Made by a program: the position numbers and the translations under genes. From assembly GCA_021773335.1 (NCBI GenBank), contig JAJFKG010000047.1, positions 19,081 through 83,080 on the forward strand: 64,000 bases of DNA, read 5' to 3'. Shown here piece by piece: positions 18,329-27,286 of this stretch. The DNA is from Gammaproteobacteria bacterium. Lineage in GTDB: Bacteria > Pseudomonadota > Gammaproteobacteria > JAJFKG01. The notes below the pieces were generated by a model. The model had not been told where the DNA came from and did no database searches. It worked only from the letters and a program-made list of their open reading frames with translations. How positions within the stretch are numbered: position 1 is the stretch's first letter; the number at the start of each line of letters is the position of its first letter.

Positions 18329-18570
18329 GCGCAATTAGCAGATTCCCTTGATGCGCGGCTACGCTGTTTATCCAGGCTCTGACCGAAGGAGCGAACGCGG
18401 AGCGTTCGCAGCCACTAAGGTACCACCGCAGAGCGGTGGTACCAGGGGAGAGCGCAATTAGCAGATTCCCCTGATGCGCGGCTACGCTGTTTATCCAGGC
18501 TCTGACCGAAGGAGCGAACGCGGAGCGTTCGCAGCCACTAAGGTACCACCGCAGAGCGGTGGTACCAGGG
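18329..18570. repeat. Tandem duplication of a 123-bp repeat-rich unit
   Basis: Unit 1 is 18329-18451 and unit 2 is 18452-18570, with one mismatch that I can see over 119 bases. Each unit contains a family C repeat, the dyad GCGAACGC-GGA-GCGTTCGC and the family B palindrome GGTACCACCGC-AGA-GCGGTGGTACC (18419-18443, 18542-18566). A short extra CGGTGGTACCAGGGG follows. The region fills the gap between cytochrome c5 and hemC. Confidence 0.85.
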
Positions 18571-18589
18571 GCGGTGGTACCAGGGGAGA

Positions 18590-18713
18590 GCCTTATGGAA
18601 AAAGCCAAGATCAAGGCAAAAAAGGCGATTAAAGAGGGAGTTTATTTGGCATAAATGACCGACTTGAGCGACTTTTTTAACGAAGAGGTTGGCTTTTTAC
18701 ATAAGTCCTGATT
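18590..18713 (+). mobile_element. Diverged MITE-like element abutting hemC
   Basis: The core 18634-18709 aligns without gaps to 76 bases of the MITE inserted in the cobalamin riboswitch (minus strand of 26924-27047); my hand count gives 59 of 76 identical. Shared words include GAGGGAGTTTATT, ATAAATGACCGA and TAAGTCCT. The left end is more worn (AAAAAGCC near 18598 can pair with GGCTTTTT at 18691). The right end, TAAGTCCT, stops five bases before the annotated hemC ATG. Confidence 0.65.
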
Positions 18714-19658
18714 ATGATTGCGGGCATGATAGCAAGAACCTTACGTATATCCACCCGCAAAAGCCCCCTCGCCCTCTGGCAAGCCAATTTTGTCAAAGGG
18801 GCACTGTTACAACTTCACCCTACATTAAATGTTGAACTCGTCAAACTCACCACTCAAGGCGATAGGATACTTGGCACGCCACTCAGCAAGGTTGGCGGCA
18901 AAGGCTTATTCGTCAAAGAGCTTGAACAATGCTTACTACGTAAAGATGCTGATATCGCTGTGCACTCGGCAAAAGACATGCCCGCTGAGTTTGCTGATGG
19001 TTTGTGTTTAGCGGCAATTTGTGAACGCGCTGATCCTTGCGATGCCTTTGTCAGTCAACGTTATACGCGGCTCGACGAGCTACCAGCTGGCGCAATTGTC
19101 GGGACTTCCAGCCTACGCCGCAGTAGCCAAATCAGTAAGCTGTATCCTGAATTATGTGTACGCGATTTACGCGGCAATGTGGGAACGCGTCTGACTAAGC
19201 TTGATGATGGTGAGTACGATGCTATCATCCTTGCCTGTGCCGGCTTACAGCGTCTCGGGGAAGCGGCGCGCATTACTCAACGTTTAACGCCAGAACAATG
19301 TTTACCCGCAGTTGGTCAAGGCATTGTTGCCGTCGAGTGCCGTACCGACGACCATGAATTAATTCAATTACTGCGCGCCATTAACCATTTGCCCACCCAA
19401 GTGCAATTAACTGCAGAACGTGCCATGAATAAACATCTCAATGGTGGTTGCCAAATCCCTATCGCTGGCTTTGCCAATCTGGCTGGGGCTGAAGTCAGCT
19501 TGCGCGGCATGGTCGGTAAGCCGGATGGCAGCGTACTACTACAAAGCCAAGCGAGCGGCCCACAGACACAAGCAGCGCATATTGGTGTTCAAGTCGCTGA
19601 GGCACTCTTGGCACAAGGCGCTGGTGAAATCATCAAGGCTGTTTATGATGCCCAATAA
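18714..19658 (+). CDS. hemC: Porphobilinogen deaminase (hydroxymethylbilane synthase)
   Basis: HemC polymerises four porphobilinogens into hydroxymethylbilane. Motifs: LRISTRKSPLALWQA (10-24), HSAKDMP (84-90), SSLRRSSQI, DLRGNVGTRL (151-160) and GGCQIPI with Cys246, the attachment site of the dipyrromethane cofactor. The 314-residue length is normal. A start at the internal ATG 18726 (MIARTLRIS) is also reasonable; neither has a strong ribosome site, and the sequence just upstream is the end of a MITE-like element. It is first gene of hemC-hemD-hemX-hemY and overlaps hemD. Confidence 0.95.
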   Translation: MIAGMIARTLRISTRKSPLALWQANFVKGALLQLHPTLNVELVKLTTQGDRILGTPLSKVGGKGLFVKELEQCLLRKDADIAVHSAKDMPAEFADGLCLAAICERADPCDAFVSQRYTRLDELPAGAIVGTSSLRRSSQISKLYPELCVRDLRGNVGTRLTKLDDGEYDAIILACAGLQRLGEAARITQRLTPEQCLPAVGQGIVAVECRTDDHELIQLLRAINHLPTQVQLTAERAMNKHLNGGCQIPIAGFANLAGAEVSLRGMVGKPDGSVLLQSQASGPQTQAAHIGVQVAEALLAQGAGEIIKAVYDAQ

Positions 19659-20463
19659 CGAACTGAACGCGCTTAATGGGTTGAACATTTTAGTCACGCG
19701 CCCTGAGCACCAAGCTGACCCATTATGTCACTTATTGCAGCAATATGGCGCACAAACTGCCAAACTACCCAGCTTACAAATCATTGCCACCACCGATAAC
19801 CCTAAATTTCAGCAAGCCCTCAGTGAACTTCCTACAACAGATTGTTTGATTTTTGTCAGTGCAAATGCTGTTTACACTGCAGCGCCCTACATGAAGGAGA
19901 ACTGGCAGGGTTTGACTAATAAATGTGTATTGCTTGCTGTAGGGCCAGGCACTGCACTGGCTTTAAACGAACACGGTTTGGAAAATGCCATCACCCCGCA
20001 AAAAAATTACACTAGCGAAGGATTGTTAGCCACTGATTGCCTACAACATGTTCAAAACAAACATATAATCATTGTTTCTGGTCAAGGTGGGCGTCGTATC
20101 CTCGATGATGCCTTGGCACAGCGTGGCGCACAAATCACCCGTTTAGAGAGTTATCGGCGTCAACGGCCAACGCGTAATTTCGCTGTGCAACTTGAGACTT
20201 GGCAGAACCGGGGCATTGATGTTGTAATTAGCACCAGCGGCGAGAGCTTGGATAACTTGTACGCAATGTTTCAAGCACAAGGCGCTACCGCATTGAAGTG
20301 GTTACAGGCTCAACAAATGCTAGTCATTAGCGATAAAATGGCAAATAGCCTCCACCAGTATAATTTTGCAAAACCCGCCCTAGTCGCGGAAAATGCCAAC
20401 GATAGTGCATTGTTAAACGCTTTGCTGGCCTGGCAACAGCAACATAGGAACCAACATGGATAA
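19645..20463 (+). CDS. hemD: Uroporphyrinogen-III synthase
   Basis: A 272-residue HemD that cyclises hydroxymethylbilane with inversion of ring D. Sequence conservation is low, as usual, but GLNILVTRPEHQADPL, FVSANAVYTAAP, LLAVGPGTALAL, SEGLLA, SGQGGRRILDDALAQRGAQI and ESYRR are typical. I start it at ATG 19645 (MMPNNELNAL), inside the 3' end of hemC (14-base overlap). The frame extends further 5' but only as hemC shadow. Its end overlaps hemX by 8 bases, consistent with translational coupling. Confidence 0.92.
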   Translation: MMPNNELNALNGLNILVTRPEHQADPLCHLLQQYGAQTAKLPSLQIIATTDNPKFQQALSELPTTDCLIFVSANAVYTAAPYMKENWQGLTNKCVLLAVGPGTALALNEHGLENAITPQKNYTSEGLLATDCLQHVQNKHIIIVSGQGGRRILDDALAQRGAQITRLESYRRQRPTRNFAVQLETWQNRGIDVVISTSGESLDNLYAMFQAQGATALKWLQAQQMLVISDKMANSLHQYNFAKPALVAENANDSALLNALLAWQQQHRNQHG

Positions 20464-21784
20464 AGGATCAAAGAAAAACGGTGATAAACAAAAACCGAAA
20501 ACCGAAAAATCTCAACAAACTAAGCCTGCAAATACTAGCAACAACGCCAAGGATACAACATTGAGTACCACTGCCGTAAAAACCAAACCAACACGTTCAG
20601 GCCGCATGTTAGCAACACTCGCCATCATCATCGCGTTTATCGCCGCGGCTGCCATTGCTTATACTTGGCAACAATTACATAGCCTGCATAATCAAGTGCA
20701 AGACAAACAACAACAGTTAAACCAACAGTTGCAACAAACCCAATCACACATCCAACAATTATCACAACAAGTACAAGCACAACAACAAATATTGCGGGCG
20801 CAGACTAGCGCTTTAAATAGCAATAAAGCGATATTACACCGCTTTATTCAACTCGGCGTCAGTGATCCAGCATTGATTGCCACAACCCAAGCCAACGACA
20901 TGGCACGCTTAGCTAATTATAACTTGCAATTCCAACACAACATACCTGCAGCTATTCAATTACTCAACGCTGCCGACAAAAAGCTCCAGCACCTGCGCAA
21001 CCCAACATTGATCAACGTTCGCCAAGCGTTGACGGACGATATCCTCGCCCTAAAAGCTGTGCCTAAAGTAGACTTAGAAAGCTTATTATTGAATCTTACA
21101 GCCCTAAATCAACAAGTAGACCAATTACCAACACTAGCTGAACAGTACGTAGCAGACGATGCCAGCAAATCACAACACGCAAGCGCTAAGGACACGCATC
21201 AAGCGTACTTGCCGAAATGGCGCGAAGCATTAGATAAAAGTATCGAGAAGATTCAGAAACTCGTCGTCATCCGTCACAACGAGCAAGCGATTCAACCCTT
21301 GCTTGATCCACAACAAAAACGTTACCTCTTACAAAATTTACATTTATTGTTGGGCCAAGCGCAATGGGCGGCGATCAACCAAAATCAAGCTGTTTTTGAA
21401 ACCAGCTTAACGCAAGCCAAACAAAGTATTGAAAAATATTTCGATAAACAAACTGCAACTACAAAAAATGCCATACAGATCTTGGAGCAATTACAAAAAC
21501 TTAATATTCAACCGCAGATACCGAATATCAATAGCTCATTGACCGCTTTACAACAAGCCAGTGAAACACTGCGTGCGCAAGCCACTACGCATTTGCAACA
21601 AAATGATACCAACACAATAACGCAACCAACCATCCCCACTGTGACACCAGCAGCCCCCTCAAACAACAAACCCTCAACTACAAAGCCATCCGCACCGACA
21701 AACAATAAAAAGCCTCAGAGCAACCCTAACAAACCACACAATAAGCCGAGCGATACTATCGAACAGGAGGTCACCAGCTCATGA
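20456..21784 (+). CDS. hemX: HemX family membrane protein (uroporphyrinogen-III C-methyltransferase-like)
   Basis: A 442-residue inner-membrane protein of the HemX family that accompanies hemCD in gammaproteobacteria; its exact role in heme synthesis is unresolved. A charged cytoplasmic leader (MDKGSKKNGDKQKPKTEK) precedes one transmembrane helix (about 50-68, MLATLAIIIAFIAAAAIAYT). A glutamine-rich coiled coil (75-125) and a helical periplasmic domain follow. The last 60 residues are Pro/Thr/Asn/Lys low complexity. The gene overlaps hemD at its start and hemY at its end (ATGA). Confidence 0.88.
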   Translation: MDKGSKKNGDKQKPKTEKSQQTKPANTSNNAKDTTLSTTAVKTKPTRSGRMLATLAIIIAFIAAAAIAYTWQQLHSLHNQVQDKQQQLNQQLQQTQSHIQQLSQQVQAQQQILRAQTSALNSNKAILHRFIQLGVSDPALIATTQANDMARLANYNLQFQHNIPAAIQLLNAADKKLQHLRNPTLINVRQALTDDILALKAVPKVDLESLLLNLTALNQQVDQLPTLAEQYVADDASKSQHASAKDTHQAYLPKWREALDKSIEKIQKLVVIRHNEQAIQPLLDPQQKRYLLQNLHLLLGQAQWAAINQNQAVFETSLTQAKQSIEKYFDKQTATTKNAIQILEQLQKLNIQPQIPNINSSLTALQQASETLRAQATTHLQQNDTNTITQPTIPTVTPAAPSNNKPSTTKPSAPTNNKKPQSNPNKPHNKPSDTIEQEVTSS

Positions 21785-23001
21785 TACGTTTTATCTTTTG
21801 CCTGTTATTATTAATCGCTTCGGTATGGATTGGCTTAAAAATTGAAGCTGATCCGGGCTATGCTTTATTCGCATACCAAGGCTGGACAATGGAAATGCCA
21901 CTGTGGGTAGCGTTTGCTAGCACAGTCATTACCTTCGTGGTTTTGTACTTTGTTATTCGCTTGTTCAGTCGCACAAGTTCGATTTCCAATCGCTGGCGCA
22001 AATGGTCACAACAGCGCCGTCAGCAGCGTGCGCGCTCACAAACCAATCGTGGTTTAATTGAAATGCTGGAAGGCAATTGGGCAAGCGCTGAGAATTATTT
22101 AACGCGCTCGGTACACAAAAGCGATACGCCGATGATCAATTACCTCGCGGCAGCTAAGGCAGCACAAGAGCAGCAAGCGCATGAACGACGTGATGATTAT
22201 TTACGTTTAGCGCATCGTTCGACCGAAGGTGCGGAAATCGCAGTGGGTCTGACCCAAGCTCTATTACAACTTGACCATGCACAGTTGGAACAAGCTTTGG
22301 CAACCTTACGCCATTTACAAAGTTTAGTGCCTCACCACGCTTATGTGTTGAAGTTATTAAAAAACATCTATTTAAAACTAGAAGATTGGCAGAGTTTACT
22401 TGAATTGGTACCTGACTTACGTAAACGTAAAATTATCAAAGATGAACAAATCACAGAATTAGAAATTCAAGCGTATAGCGCACTATTAAATGCGACTACA
22501 GCCACCCATAACGACGTTGAAGTCCGAGCAATCTGGGAGAAAATTCCACGCGGCTTGCAAAAAAATAAACAACTCCTAACGATTTACTGCAAGCATTTAA
22601 TTAACAATCAGCTTGGCACGCGAGCAGAAACCTTATTACGTGATAGTTTGAAAAAGCATTGGGATAAAGATTTAGTGAATTTATATGGTTTAGCAGCGAG
22701 TGAAGATGCGGCACAACAACTTGCGACAGCCGAACATTGGTTAAAAGGCAAAGAACAAAATCCAGCCTTATTGCTCTGTGTCGGCCGTATCTGCTTGCGT
22801 AATCAATTATGGGGCAAGGCACGCACATACCTTGAAGCTAGCGCACAATTCGATCCTAAAACGGAGACTTATCGCGAATTAGGCCAATTACTCGAGCAAT
22901 TGGGTGAGACCGAAAATGCGATGGAATGTTACCGCAAAGGCTTACAAATCAGGAGCGCAAAACAGTGTAAGCCAGTTGAACTTGAAGCAGAGCCAGCTTA
23001 A
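21781..23001 (+). CDS. hemY: HemY family TPR membrane protein
   Basis: A 406-residue HemY protein (the gammaproteobacterial TPR protein, not protoporphyrinogen oxidase). Two N-terminal transmembrane segments (about 2-20 and 40-62) enclose the family signature DPGYALFAYQGWTMEMPL. A basic segment and TPR-like helical repeats follow (NWASAENYLTRSVHKSDTP, YLEASAQFDPKTETYRELGQLLEQLG). Last gene of the hem operon; its 3' end overlaps the stop of the convergent reductase by 4 bases. Confidence 0.9.
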   Translation: MIRFIFCLLLLIASVWIGLKIEADPGYALFAYQGWTMEMPLWVAFASTVITFVVLYFVIRLFSRTSSISNRWRKWSQQRRQQRARSQTNRGLIEMLEGNWASAENYLTRSVHKSDTPMINYLAAAKAAQEQQAHERRDDYLRLAHRSTEGAEIAVGLTQALLQLDHAQLEQALATLRHLQSLVPHHAYVLKLLKNIYLKLEDWQSLLELVPDLRKRKIIKDEQITELEIQAYSALLNATTATHNDVEVRAIWEKIPRGLQKNKQLLTIYCKHLINNQLGTRAETLLRDSLKKHWDKDLVNLYGLAASEDAAQQLATAEHWLKGKEQNPALLLCVGRICLRNQLWGKARTYLEASAQFDPKTETYRELGQLLEQLGETENAMECYRKGLQIRSAKQCKPVELEAEPA

Positions 23002-24008
23002 TTACCGTACGTAAACGCATCCGAAAACATCAAGGCTTCTTTTAAACCATGCGCTTTAAGCGTCTTCAGTGCATCAAATACCATTTCCGAAGGACCACAG
23101 GCATAAATCACATGGTTGGATAAATCCGGATAATCCGCTAGCACAGCTTCATCGATACTTTCACTCACCCCATGCCAATCCTCTAAATCGCTTGGATCAG
23201 ATAACACCGGCGTATAGTTAAAATGAGCTTGTTGTGCTACCCAGGTTTGGGCAAGTTGGTGCATGTATAAATCGCCTAATGTTTTTGCCCCCCAATAAAG
23301 ATGCATCGACTGTTGGAAGTCTTCTATCAATACGTGCTCGATGATAGCTTTAAGGGGGGCAAAACCGGTGCCGCCTGCTATAAAGATAATAGGCTTGTTG
23401 ATATCTCTATGGAAGACAGTTGTACCATAAGGACCACGCAAGTTCAATTTTTTGTGTGACTTTATTTCATCTAACAACTGATTGGCGTATTCATTGTCTT
23501 GCGTATGACGGATATGCAGTTCAATCATTCTTTCATCTGTCGGACAATTGCCAATAGAAAATGGGCGTGCATCACCCTTGTTGGGTATCACATAGAGGTA
23601 TTGCCCCGCGCGATACTGCAAGTGATCGTCAGCTGGCGCCTGCAATAACACTTGAGTGACTGACGTGCTAGATTCATTGATTTCAGCCAAGTCATAACTG
23701 AGAGTCTTAATTAAGGCTTCATCGGGGCCAGTCACATCATCAACCTGGATAAGTAAATCAGTTTGGGGATAAGCGGAGCAAAATAAAGCTTCTCCCAGCG
23801 CTTGTTGCTCTTCATCGATGGCATAAATTTCATTATCACCATAATCAACGCTGCCCGCGAGCACCTGCCCTTGGCAAGTACTACAAATACCACTGCAACA
23901 ATCATGCGGGAAGTCATAGCCTTGGCGCAATGCAGCTTCGAGCACGGTTTCATGCTCTTCGACCACGATGACATAACCGCTTGGGCGTAATTGGACAATA
24001 TGACTCAT
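22998..24008 (-). CDS. Ferredoxin-NAD(P)H reductase-type flavoprotein (CDP-6-deoxy-delta-3,4-glucoseen reductase-like)
   Basis: A 336-residue three-domain electron-transfer protein. The plant-type [2Fe-2S] domain is N-terminal, with CCSGICSTC (37-45) and a fourth ligand near Cys77. The FAD domain has RPFSIGN, and the NAD domain has FIAGGTGFAPLKAIIEHV and YACGPSEMVF. The arrangement is that of AscD and of reductase components of ring-hydroxylating systems, so the electron acceptor is uncertain. Many gammaproteobacterial homologues are named CDP-6-deoxy-delta-3,4-glucoseen reductase without such a pathway; no deoxysugar dehydrase partner is adjacent here. Convergent with hemY. Confidence 0.88.
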   Translation of the reverse strand: MSHIVQLRPSGYVIVVEEHETVLEAALRQGYDFPHDCCSGICSTCQGQVLAGSVDYGDNEIYAIDEEQQALGEALFCSAYPQTDLLIQVDDVTGPDEALIKTLSYDLAEINESSTSVTQVLLQAPADDHLQYRAGQYLYVIPNKGDARPFSIGNCPTDERMIELHIRHTQDNEYANQLLDEIKSHKKLNLRGPYGTTVFHRDINKPIIFIAGGTGFAPLKAIIEHVLIEDFQQSMHLYWGAKTLGDLYMHQLAQTWVAQQAHFNYTPVLSDPSDLEDWHGVSESIDEAVLADYPDLSNHVIYACGPSEMVFDALKTLKAHGLKEALMFSDAFTYGN

Positions 24009-24078
24009 AGAATAATTAATATCTCATAGTTCAATAGTGGGGCAATTATGCGGGATAATAGGTGATTGATGCAAGTTG

Positions 24079-24759
24079 TTATGATTGAAATTTAATCGCG
24101 ATCTGCATGCCTAATGGCTTTTTAATAATGCGCTTGGCTGGTGCGAAAGGACTAACCGCAGCAACAGCAGCCAACGCTGCTTGATCTAAAGCACGCTTGC
24201 CACTGGAATGTAAAATATGAACATTGCTTAATTTACCGTCAGGATTTAACACAAAAGCGACATCAGCAATCCCCGACCAATCCATCATTACCGCTGCTTG
24301 CGGATAACGCTGATGTTGTTGGATGGCATTGTGTAATTGCGTCAACAAACGCAGCGTGCCTTGTTTGTCACGCGCACCCCCACCTTGATATTGGGCAGCT
24401 TGTGCTGGTGATTTTTGGGTTATCCGCGTTTTACGTGTTTGCGACGAAATTTGTAAAGGCGCATGCTGAGTAGGTCCCGTTAGCGCAGTTTTACGGGTTC
24501 GCCGTGACACAGGTTGAGATTGCTGATTTTTTTCCGTTACCTGGCGATTATGGGACGCATTACCGCGCGCAGTAGAATGCCGATTTTCTTTATATAAATA
24601 GGCGTGTATCAAACGCAGATGTTCGCTACCTGCCTGAGGCTTGGTATGTTGCCAATGCTTGAGGCCAATTGCCAATAGTGCCACATGCAGGGCTAAAGCC
24701 AACCCAATGCTGTAAAGTGTTATATTGTCCTGCGGTCGGCAACGCTCAAGTAAAGTCAT
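24079..24759 (-). CDS. tonB: TonB-like energy transducer
   Basis: A 226-residue protein with one N-terminal transmembrane helix (about 15-33, LYSIGLALALHVALLAIGL), a long basic, Gln/Thr-rich periplasmic linker, and a C-terminal TonB domain (about 135-226: YPQAAVMMDWSGIADVAFVL, GKLSNVHILHSSGKRALDQA, VSPFAPA). It would couple inner-membrane energy to the receptor encoded immediately upstream, with which it overlaps by 14 bases. The usual Pro-Glu/Pro-Lys-rich linker is replaced by Arg/Thr/Gln-rich sequence. No exbB/exbD genes are in the window. Confidence 0.87.
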   Translation of the reverse strand: MTLLERCRPQDNITLYSIGLALALHVALLAIGLKHWQHTKPQAGSEHLRLIHAYLYKENRHSTARGNASHNRQVTEKNQQSQPVSRRTRKTALTGPTQHAPLQISSQTRKTRITQKSPAQAAQYQGGGARDKQGTLRLLTQLHNAIQQHQRYPQAAVMMDWSGIADVAFVLNPDGKLSNVHILHSSGKRALDQAALAAVAAVSPFAPAKRIIKKPLGMQIAIKFQS

Positions 24760-26701
24760 AACTTAGTGTCAGTAAAAAGTTTCGTTCTGGCGCCGGATAG
24801 TAGGCATTCGGGAAAATATAATAAGCATAATATTGCTTGCCTGTAATATTATTCATCCGCCCGGAAAAACGCCAGCCACGGTATTGATACGCGAGATTGG
24901 CATTATACACGGTATAACCGCCAAGCAAACGCCCTTGGTTACTATCATCGCCCGAACCATAGTGATTGCCATTGACGATAGCTTCAACATAGGCATACCA
25001 ATGTGAGAAAAAGTGATAGCCCGTCGCTACCCGTGCACTATTACGCGCGACTAAAGGAATACGCTTACCTGCATTTGGCCCACTGGAAAACTTGCCATCG
25101 ACATAACTATAATCGGCATTGACTTGCCAGTGTGATGTCACATGGTAAACGCCATCTAATAAAATACCGCGACGACGCGTCGGATCGAGATTACGGTTAG
25201 TCGCGCGCGGTTCGCCATTATCTGGCGGTGCAAAAGCAATTTCATTATCGAGATCAATTTGATAAATATTGGCATTGAAGTTAACTAAGCGATTCGAAAA
25301 ATTCGCTCCTGTTTCATAAGATACACCGGTTTGCGTCTTTAATGGTGTAACACTGCCGGTAAAAAAATTATTTTGTTCATCGGCTTTGGGAAAGCGAAAA
25401 CTACCGCTACGGCGCACAAATAACTTTGTGGTTGGTAAAGCTTGCCACGCTAAACCTTGTTCCGAAATTAAAGCACTGTTACGTATGCCTTGGCCATTCA
25501 AACGCGTGTAATCTAAAGCACCGCGGCCACCTAAAGTGGCGTGTAAATTTGTAATAATCGGCACATTAACTTGGCCATATAGGCCTCCCATGCGGCGATG
25601 ATCATTGACGCTATCACCGGTGGCACTAGTGTCGAATTCATAGTGATCGTTTTCAAGGTCTGAACCCGCCGTGACAGCGATATTGCGATTTGCCACTGGT
25701 ATCACCCCCACTAAGCGCGGGGTAAATAAAGTGACTGCACGTCGTTGTGAAGATGGGAAGCCACTCATTTCACTATCACCATGGACATTGCGTTGCGACA
25801 ATTCACCCGTTAGCCGCCAATAGTCGCCAAGGTTTTGCCGGAAGCCAAGAAAATAATTATTGGTATCAGTATCCATAAAATCATCGCGTGAAAAAGGGCT
25901 GACTTGTTGGCGATCTTGATCGACTTGTTGGATCGTCAGGGCGCCCGGCAAATCTAAGTTATGTTTGATATATTGATATTGAAAATACACTTGTCCAGTC
26001 GCATATTCGTAGCCAATACGCGCAGCCAAGTTATCGGCATTCAATCGATTGTGATCACGATAATTATCGTTATGTCGCACTTGCCCGGATAATTGATAAT
26101 TTAATCCGTTTTTGAAACGATCACTGACAGAGGCGTAACCCGAAGCTTGATTGTAACTCCCATAAGAAGCTGTCGCATTGGCAGTGAGCTTTTCGGGCTG
26201 GCGGGTAACAATATTAATGACGCCGCCCACCGCTTGATCGCCGTATAAAACACCGGCACTCGCGGGTAATACTTCAATTTGAGTAACATCTTTGAGGTTA
26301 ATCGTACTCAAATCAGGCGCTGACATATCTGGATTACTTAAGCGCTGACCATTGACCATGATCAAGGTATTTGCCGCAGCATTTTCACCAAAACCACGCA
26401 TGCCGATCGTGGCTTGATCATTATCACCATTGAGTTCATAGAGTTGTACCCCAGCCAAACCATTTAAGACTTGGCTAACGTCGGTAGCACCAGAGTGTTT
26501 AATTTGTTGCGCAGTAATAACGGTCACATGACTGCTAGTGAATTGTTGTAATTGCGACTGTGGTTGCGATGGTTTTTGTGCACGCATAACCACGCTGGGG
26601 ATAACCAGGTTATTGTTTTGTGTATTAGACACAGTCGTTGCTTGCGCGACAGGCAAGAGCAACGTTAACAAGACAATGTAAAAGGTCAAAAGTCGTTTCA
26701 T
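24746..26701 (-). CDS. btuB: TonB-dependent outer membrane receptor, BtuB type
   Basis: A 651-residue TonB-dependent receptor. Signal peptide (MKRLLTFYIVLLTLLLPVAQA), then a plug domain (TVITAQQIKHSGATDVSQVL, GVINIVTRQP) and a 22-strand-type barrel ending in NFLLTLSYDFT. Size and plug resemble BtuB, and a cobalamin riboswitch in its leader strongly supports cobalamin or a corrinoid as ligand. The downstream tonB overlaps it by 14 bases, so receptor and energiser are likely made together. An obvious TonB box was not assigned. Confidence 0.9.
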   Translation of the reverse strand: MKRLLTFYIVLLTLLLPVAQATTVSNTQNNNLVIPSVVMRAQKPSQPQSQLQQFTSSHVTVITAQQIKHSGATDVSQVLNGLAGVQLYELNGDNDQATIGMRGFGENAAANTLIMVNGQRLSNPDMSAPDLSTINLKDVTQIEVLPASAGVLYGDQAVGGVINIVTRQPEKLTANATASYGSYNQASGYASVSDRFKNGLNYQLSGQVRHNDNYRDHNRLNADNLAARIGYEYATGQVYFQYQYIKHNLDLPGALTIQQVDQDRQQVSPFSRDDFMDTDTNNYFLGFRQNLGDYWRLTGELSQRNVHGDSEMSGFPSSQRRAVTLFTPRLVGVIPVANRNIAVTAGSDLENDHYEFDTSATGDSVNDHRRMGGLYGQVNVPIITNLHATLGGRGALDYTRLNGQGIRNSALISEQGLAWQALPTTKLFVRRSGSFRFPKADEQNNFFTGSVTPLKTQTGVSYETGANFSNRLVNFNANIYQIDLDNEIAFAPPDNGEPRATNRNLDPTRRRGILLDGVYHVTSHWQVNADYSYVDGKFSSGPNAGKRIPLVARNSARVATGYHFFSHWYAYVEAIVNGNHYGSGDDSNQGRLLGGYTVYNANLAYQYRGWRFSGRMNNITGKQYYAYYIFPNAYYPAPERNFLLTLSYDFT

Positions 26702-26814
26702 CTATTATGCGTCTATACCGCCCGTATAGATCTTCTTTAGCTATGATTTTTAAGAAATGCAGAACACGCAGGGATGAAATCAATTCACACACTCATTCGC
26801 CCGCCGCAAACTAC

Positions 26815-27172
26815 GCTAGTGCGACAGTTAGGTCTCCGGGCTCGTAAGCGGATGCACACAGGATGCATCCCAGTTGAGGGCCTTCCCATCTTATGTTGGG
26901 GCATAAGACAGTGGCTTTTCCTATAGGACTTACGCAAAACACCAATCTCTTTGTTAACGAAACCGCTTAGATCGGTCATTTATAATTAATAAACTCCCTC
27001 ATTAAGCGGCTTCTTTGTCGCGATCTGGACGTTTTGCGTAAGTCCTATCCTAGTCAAAGGATTAGGCCTCACGTTTCTTACCTACCGTTGCGGGGGCAGC
27101 GCCGGCTTTGCTGTGTTTAAAACACCATGCTCACCGGCTTCCCTTAACTGAAGCTCGGCCAATGTACGGGGT
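26815..27172 (-). promoter_or_regulatory. Cobalamin (B12) riboswitch interrupted by a MITE
   Basis: On the minus strand the conserved cobalamin-aptamer blocks occur in order: AAGGGAAGCCGGTG, GCCGGCGCTGCCCCCGCAAC then GGTAGGTAAG, AAAGCCACTG, GGGAAGGC and, near the 3' end, AGCCCGGAGACCTAACTG. The spacing between GGTAGGTAAG and GCCACTG is enlarged by a 124-bp insertion in what is normally a variable peripheral stem. The element lies about 115 bases upstream of the btuB start and should repress the receptor-tonB operon when adenosylcobalamin is abundant. All core blocks seem intact. Confidence 0.9.
26919..27052 (-). mobile_element. MITE: 124 bp with 17-bp perfect terminal inverted repeats and 5-bp target duplication
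   Basis: The element 26924-27047 begins TAGGACTTACGCAAAAC and ends GTTTTGCGTAAGTCCTA, exact complements. It is flanked by TCCTA on both sides (26919-26923 and 27048-27052), consistent with a target-site duplication. Removing the element and one TCCTA rebuilds a simple CCTA...TAGG hairpin inside the riboswitch. It has no coding capacity. A diverged relative lies at 18590-18713. Confidence 0.85.
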
Positions 27173-27286
27173 CAAGGTAATAAAGTCAATTTGGCAGCCA
27201 CCGAATCGGTAACTGCCAAATCGATTGCTAGGGCCAGCCCATTATTGTGTGTATAATCGTCTAGATTCGTCGAAAAAGGTAAAAAT

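Noticed and set aside
17383..18570. CRISPR-like repeats
   Set aside because: Repeats are palindromic REP-type units and a simple tandem duplication, not regularly spaced repeats with unique spacers; no cas genes are present.
18222..18614. N-terminal extension of cytochrome c5 by 131 codons
   Set aside because: It reads through a tandem repeat of palindromic elements; a strong ribosome site and a signal peptide begin at ATG 18221.
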